Made by a program: the position numbers and the translations under genes
NCBI RefSeq assembly: GCF_005239225.2
Contig: NC_133287.1
Location: 17,860,519 to 17,924,518 of the forward strand
Direction of reading: 5' to 3'
DNA: 64,000 nt
Source of the DNA: Populus alba
Taxonomy: Eukaryota > Streptophyta > Magnoliopsida > Malpighiales > Salicaceae
Part shown: positions 58,551 through 64,000 of the stretch, piece after piece
How positions within the stretch are numbered: position 1 is the stretch's first letter
How the letters are laid out: every line of letters starts with the position of its first letter
Notes under the pieces: generated by a model
Told to the model about the DNA's origin: nothing
The model's input: the letters and a program-made list of their open reading frames with translations, nothing else
Databases searched by the model: none

Positions 58551-61500
58551 TGTTGATAGATATTATGAACAAATTCAGCAAAGATCAGGATAACTAACGT
58601 AGAAGGGGGGAAAACAAGCTAGAAGGATGTATTTTATATATTGACGGAATAACTCCTTTTAAATAGAGTTTTAATTTAGCAAAAAATCAACAAAATCTGC
58701 TAATTACAAGGCAAAATCAACAAAGCAGATTTACTTCACCCTCTTTCTACACTTCTCTTAAAAAATACAACTTAATCTTGTATTGCTTAGTCTTTCCATA
58801 GAAGACATGGTTATTTGCAATTGAAATTGCAATCTGGTTGTCTATATAAATTTGTATAGGCTCAAGTTGATTCATATGTAAATCTACAAGTTTTTTCTTA
58901 TCCAAATTATTTGATTCAAAGTAACAATGGCCCTTACATATTTAGCTTCTGTTATGCTCTGACCAACCACATCTTTATTTCCTTAATACCATGAAAATGC
59001 TCTTGATCCAAATCTAAAACAATAACTTATTGTACTTCTCATATTATTAATACTACCTACCTAGTCAGTATCAAAATAACCATGAGCATAAAATTCTGAA
59101 GATGAGAATATCTTATACCATAATTCATTGTGTCTTTGATTTGAAGATGTATTTCACTAGTATAATGCATGAATCGTGAGAGTAAGCTTATTGTAAAAGT
59201 AATATCTACTCTTATTTGTTGTAAGATACATTAAACATCTAATTAGCCTCATGTAATAACCTTCATCAACTTTGTCTATTCCATTATCCTTATTGAATTT
59301 CTCCTTCTGATTCATTCATAAGAGTGCTTTTACTTTTATAGTTTTTCATGTGAAACTTTCTAAGTATTTCTTTTGCGTACCTCTTTTTTCATATGAAAAT
59401 TCTATCATGATTTTTCTTCACTTTCATTTCTAAAAAGTATGGCATCAAACAAAGGTTTGTCATCTCAGATACTTTGAGCATTTCAACTTTAAGCTCTTTT
59501 GTTAGCTTCTCATCGCTTCTTATTACAAGCAAATTATCAACATAAATAAATCCTATAATCAAATTAGCACCGATTCCCCTTGCATATAATATGGCTTCAC
59601 TTGGACTTTTAACAAAACCAAGTATGTGAAGATGTTCATCAATGTTGTTTTACCATGCCTTGAGAGCTTGTTTAAGACCATATAATATCTTCTTTAACAA
59701 ATAAACCTTCTCTTATTTCCTTTTGACTTAAAAACCATTAGGTTATTCTATAAAAATCTCCCCCTATAGATAACCATTCAAAAAATTAGATTTTACATCC
59801 AACTGGTAAATTTTTCATCTCTTATATGCTAACAAGGCAAGTAGCATTATGATTGTATCAAGTCATACTACAAGTACAAAAATCTTTAAAAAATCTACTA
59901 CAAACACTTGAGCATAACCCTTTACGACTAATCTAATCTTGTATTTGTTTATAGAACCATCTACATTAAGTTTGGTTTTCTAGACCCATTTAACTCCAAT
60001 GGCCTTTTTATGTTGAGGTTTGTTCATCAACACCCACATATCATTCTTTTCAATCATTTAAGCTCCTCGTTTATTTCTTCAATCCACTTGTCATTCTCCA
60101 TTGCCTCCTCAAACTCTATAGGTTCACAAACAACAATGTTACTTCTTTCAAAAATATCAAATAATAACCTTGTACCTCTAACTAGCTTATCATATATGTT
60201 GTCATTAGCATTTTGCCAAAGAGATGATTTTTGCTTCTCTTCTAGTTCCTCTCATTTACATTGTTTATCCTCCATAAAATTAACATCCCTACTTACTAAA
60301 GTTTTCCCATTTTGTGGTTGAAAAATTCAATAAGTTTTGGATGGGCTGATGTATCCAATAAATACTTCAGTTTTTGCATTCCTATCCATCTTGTATTTTT
60401 TAACCTAAGGAACATAAGTGCAACAAAGGCATCCAAAGGTATTAGAATGTTATAGGTTTGGTTCGTATCCAAATCAGGCTTTAAATGGAGTTCTTTTCTG
60501 CAAAGCTTTGGTTGGTAACCTATTCATCGGATAAACTAATGTGTTTGCAACCTCAGCTTATAGTTTCTTTGGTAGCTCCTTTTCATGTAGCATACATCTA
60601 GTCATCTTCATGGTGATCCCATTTTTTCTCTCACTTTGTTGTGGTGTATATGGTATTGTAAGTTGGTACTTAATGCTAGCTTTATCACAGAACTACTGAA
60701 AGCTTTCATTAGTGTATTCCTTCCCCTTATTAGATCTTATAATTTACATTTTGCAGCCTTTTTTATTTTCCATTTATGTTTTTTGCTTCTAGAATACCTT
60801 AGCAACTTCATATTTGAATTTAAGAAAATAAATCCAACATAATCTAGTATAATTATCAATAAAGGCTATACAATATCTATTACCATTTAGTGAAGTTGTT
60901 CTATAAGGACCTCTAATATTTGTGTGCACCAGTTGAAGTTCGTGGGATGCTTCCCATATAGTATGAGGAAAAGGTTTTCTAGATTGCTTTTCATATTGAC
61001 AATCCATACAATCTACTATCATGTTGTGCATCCATGGAACACCTCTCATTAGGTTGTGTCTCTACATGTATAATAGTCCAGCATGATGAAAATACTCGAG
61101 CCTTCTATGAGACAATTCTTCATTGCCTATATTGATAGGAAAAAACTATTTTCTCTTACTCTATTAGGTTTAAAGCAAATGAAAACCGAAATTCTCTCTA
61201 TGTGTCCTATCTAACCATATTTTTTGCATTTGACATTTGATCTCCACCAACACTTTCTTTATAGGTGATTTTTTTTTTCAGTATGGACATGGTGGATATG
61301 ATTCCTCATTGTTTCTATCATTTTCAGTTTTTGTTTTTCTTTTTCTGATTTATTCTCTTGTGTTTACCTTTTCCTGAGTTTTGTGCCTTTGCTTGAAAAG
61401 CACCCTGCACAAATTCCTTTTGTCTCATCAATATTATTTGCTCATGTTCTTGTAATTCATTCACCAATTCTCATAAGGATATACTAGATAAATCTTTTGA

Positions 61501-62460
61501 CTATTCTAATGATTAAATCTTAGAATCATATTCATTTGGTAGATTTTTACCAAGCAATCTCACCTTGTTTATTATACTCGGCAACTTATCAATGTAGTCT
61601 TTGATGTTTTCTGTCTCCTTCATCTTTTGCATTTCAAATTCTCTCAACAGATTGAGTACCTGTATATTTTTTGTTCTTTCATTTTTTTGGTATTTCTTTT
61701 TTAGATAGTCCCAAATGCCCTTTGCAGACTTCAGGTTCATGACTCTTGTAAATATTGTACTCGACATGGCAATATATAAGCAGGCTTCAACTTTAGACTT
61801 TCTTGTATTCTTTTCCTTGTGAACCTTCAATTGAGACGTTGTATGATTTGCAAGCATTTTAGGAATTACATAATCTTTCTTTACCGCTACTTTTAGATTT
61901 AACAAGTTTACCGACATTACTTTTTATATTGGTGTTTACCAATGGATACAATAATGGAAAATTTTGTTGGTAAATGTCATCACAATATACTGCCGTAAAA
62001 ATTTCATCAATATTTATGTTAGTAGTTGTTAATTTTCTGATAATAAACCTCCTAAAGATCTAATGCTTCAAGATCGATGGATTGTCATCCTAATAGCTCA
62101 GGTTTCATAGTTATCACCATAAAAAATTGGTGGTGAACCATGTGAGTTGGTTGTTTCGGTTTTCATTGCTCGGTTTTTATGTTTTTGTATCTGTGATTTG
62201 GTTTGTGTTTATTGGTACTCTCAACTCACAAATCCCTCAAAGTTAAATGCTCTGATACCAATTTGTTTATAAGGATTATGAACAAATTGAGTAAAGAGGG
62301 ATAACTAACATAGAAGAAAAGAAACTAGCTAGGATAAAACATCTTATTCCTAAAGACTTGGTCTTTATTGATACGTAGAAATCTTCTAGGTGACCTCCTC
62401 CTTAGCAACACTTCGGATCATGTACATCTTTTTTAGGCATTCTTTCAACACGGCATCATC
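58551..62460 (-). mobile_element. Decayed Ty1/copia element, minus strand
   Basis: The left (3') LTR is 58551-58738, next to a purine tract (AGAAAGAGGG). The right (5') LTR starts at 62264 and begins with matching text ('attatgaacaaatt.ag.aaag', 'ggataactaac.tagaag'), then diverges. A perfect TGGTATCAGAGC primer site lies at 62249-62260. Minus-strand relics include gag with KGIWDYLKKKY (61917-61513), a GAG-pre-integrase/integrase start (61049-60789) and reverse transcriptase text between 60100 and 59500. The frames are broken throughout. Confidence 0.75.
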
Positions 62461-63298
62461 AACCAAAAATATGAGATAAGCAAACTGTAGCGAACATTAC
62501 AACCTGTTATGTACTAGCGAGCAGATTCCACTATTCCAGCCTTTCATAATCATTAATGGCGTCAACTTACAAGACAAGACCCCTGAAGTTCACATGACGC
62601 TCTCTACCTGTACCTGTCCCCATGACAACCAAACTTTTCAAGCTAGTGATAAGCAGTGCTGACGCAGAAATCAAAACTTAATAACGTACAATTATTGTCT
62701 AGTGTATGGTTCTTAATTCATTTTTTGGAGGAGCAACGACCTGTATGGTGCAGATTTAGCTTCTGAAGTGTCCTCATATGACAACTCTTGCCCAAATATA
62801 ATTTTGAAATGGAAGTAGGCGAAAACAAATCGATACCGAAAGACATCACCAGGTCAGTTATCTTCAATGAATGCATATATTTTTTACTGTACACGGTCAC
62901 AGCAGGCTAACTGTGTAATGCGGTGAATGGATTCAAAAGAAGAGAGATCTAGATTATTTTGTGGTGGAGAAACACAATTTAAGCAAGGACAAATAATATC
63001 ATATTTGACAGAGGATCATGCACAATCGAATTGAAGTTGGTAATTTATAATAGAACAGAAAATGAATAAAAAAAAAATCATTGATTAATGCTTGTCAATT
63101 CCCTTTCCAAATTGGAAAACGGGTTTGACAAAACTGCAATAGCACAGTTTTCAAAAACTGTGAAACATATTCATTTCCCCGAGGAAGAAAAAAGGTATGC
63201 ACAGTAGTCTGTACATGATGCTCATAAATGTCTAATTCAACAGTGTTCTCACACGATAAAAAAAAGGCGTTAAATTTGATCTTTGCCATCGACTGCTT
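62461..63298. other. SAUR downstream flank and spacer
   Basis: The left 200 bp match 41030-41170 ('gcaaac', 'aacattac', 'ctgttat'). Nothing else coding is supported. Confidence 0.45.
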
Positions 63299-63592
63299 TC
63301 ACGACTGACTTAAGCAAGAAATGACAGCAAGGAAAATGTCTTCTCTGCAAGGAATTGTTAGACCACCCATAGGATGAACATATCCGAATTCTTCTTCAGC
63401 TTGACTTAGCAACTCTTGAAAATTAGGCTGGTTCAAGTATGATATTGGAATGACAAATCTCTTCTTTTGGATTTCTCCAACATAAACTGCTAGGCAGCCC
63501 TTTGGGACATTAGAAGCTCCTTGGCTTGCTGTGGATGGAGAAAGCTGAAGGACTTGCTTAGCACGCACAATTGCTGACAAACGGAAACCCAT
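63299..63592 (-). CDS. SAUR family protein, second copy
   Basis: Intronless, 97 aa from the MGF start; the frame could extend 12 codons upstream, but those codons match nothing in the first SAUR. The core is complete: [52 protein letters not shown]. It is closely similar to the SAUR at 46509 over its whole length, and its promoter aligns too, so the two are tandem duplicates. Role as for the first copy, but it keeps the more usual GYVHPMGG and NVPKG forms, closer to the family consensus. Confidence 0.93.
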   Translation of the reverse strand: MGFRLSAIVRAKQVLQLSPSTASQGASNVPKGCLAVYVGEIQKKRFVIPISYLNQPNFQELLSQAEEEFGYVHPMGGLTIPCREDIFLAVISCLSQS

Positions 63593-63698
63593 TATTTGAT
63601 ATGAATGAACAAGAAAACAAATCCTCAAAAGACTAGTTGAGCAAGAGAGTTATCAGAAATGTGAAGACTTGTGTTGCTTGTCAACCTAAATATACATG

Positions 63699-63706
63699 CA
63701 TTTATA
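63699..63706 (-). promoter_or_regulatory. TATA box of the second SAUR gene
   Basis: TATAAATG on the minus strand, 107 bp upstream of the ATG, aligned with TATAAATA of the first SAUR. Confidence 0.6.
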
Positions 63707-63724
63707 GATGCAAGGATACTACAT

Positions 63725-64000
63725 TGCTAGAGATTCCCGATGCAATAAGCCAGTTGTGATGAGCCCTTCTTGAAGTCTAGTCAAGAGATTAATTAGCTGA
63801 TGACGAGACCATCACATGGTTTTGTCTTCAATCTAATAATCAAGAATACAGGTCTAACCGATCTCAAGTACGCGTTTCTGCGGAACATTATGCCCCACTG
63901 CTTCTAAGTACCACGGAGGTTCACTTAAATTTGAAGTTATTTCTGAGGATAACACTAATTATATAATACACTTATTTAAGGGTATACTACGTGTAGTTTT
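63725..64000 (-). promoter_or_regulatory. Promoter region of the second SAUR gene
   Basis: Aligns with 46921-47190, with blocks shared in the same order. Continues past the window edge. Confidence 0.55.

Noticed and set aside
60010..60321. Plus-strand 103-codon frame
   Set aside because: It is antisense to decayed copia pol text on the minus strand.

Overview
The window is nuclear DNA of a flowering plant. Its genes carry introns with plant-type splice sites, the spacers are very AT-rich, and LTR retrotransposons and small terminal-inverted-repeat elements are frequent. Gene content and repeat style suggest a woody eudicot of the poplar/willow type; that is inference from resemblance, not proven by the sequence.

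Left third (1-25 kb): mostly single-copy host genes. A DUF4220/DUF594 membrane-protein gene (1480-4395, minus) is followed by the remains of a tandem copy whose coding core is gone (5.2-6.8 kb). A four-exon exostosin-family gene of the IRX10/GUT type (7799-10779, minus) is a pseudogene: two Trp codons are TAG, one splice acceptor is GG and one donor border is altered. After AT-rich repeats (10.8-18.5 kb) come an ERD2-like gene (18690-21314, plus, six exons) and, convergent with it, an anther-type type III polyketide synthase closest to PKSB/LAP5 (21781-23488, minus, two exons).

Middle (25-41 kb): a 5'-methylthioadenosine nucleosidase gene (25106-28902, minus) lacks its first exon, which probably lies in or beyond a 500-N gap (28947-29446). 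The gap is the broken left edge of a stack of nested retroelements. A gag-only Ty3/gypsy Tat/Ogre-like element on the minus strand (29447-37535) sits in a Ty1/copia reverse transcriptase gene. That copia sits in a second copia. Between its gag and its 3' LTR the gag-only element carries a striking array of 21-nt hairpins: 9-nt loop conserved, arms of three types that change in a mostly complementary way. A 325-bp TRIM and a MITE lie just right of the stack.

Right third (41-64 kb): a decayed SAUR cluster. Two intact SAUR genes (46509-46802 and 63299-63592, both minus) keep similar promoters with a TATA box about 110 bp upstream of the ATG, and several intergenic units are repeated without a gene. 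Three decayed copia elements are inserted here: one on minus (41255-46036), a related one on plus with a duplicated pol segment (47709-55773), and one on minus (58551-about 62460). The plus element's 3' LTR is split by a gypsy-type solo LTR with a perfect 5-bp target duplication.

The genes do not form one pathway. MTN recycles methylthioadenosine in the Yang cycle, PKSB-like makes sporopollenin precursors, the ERD2-like protein belongs to the secretory pathway, and the SAURs belong to auxin-driven growth. The order ERD2-like, MTN, SAUR cluster resembles my recollection of Arabidopsis around At4g38790-At4g38860, which suggests conserved microsynteny invaded by retrotransposons.
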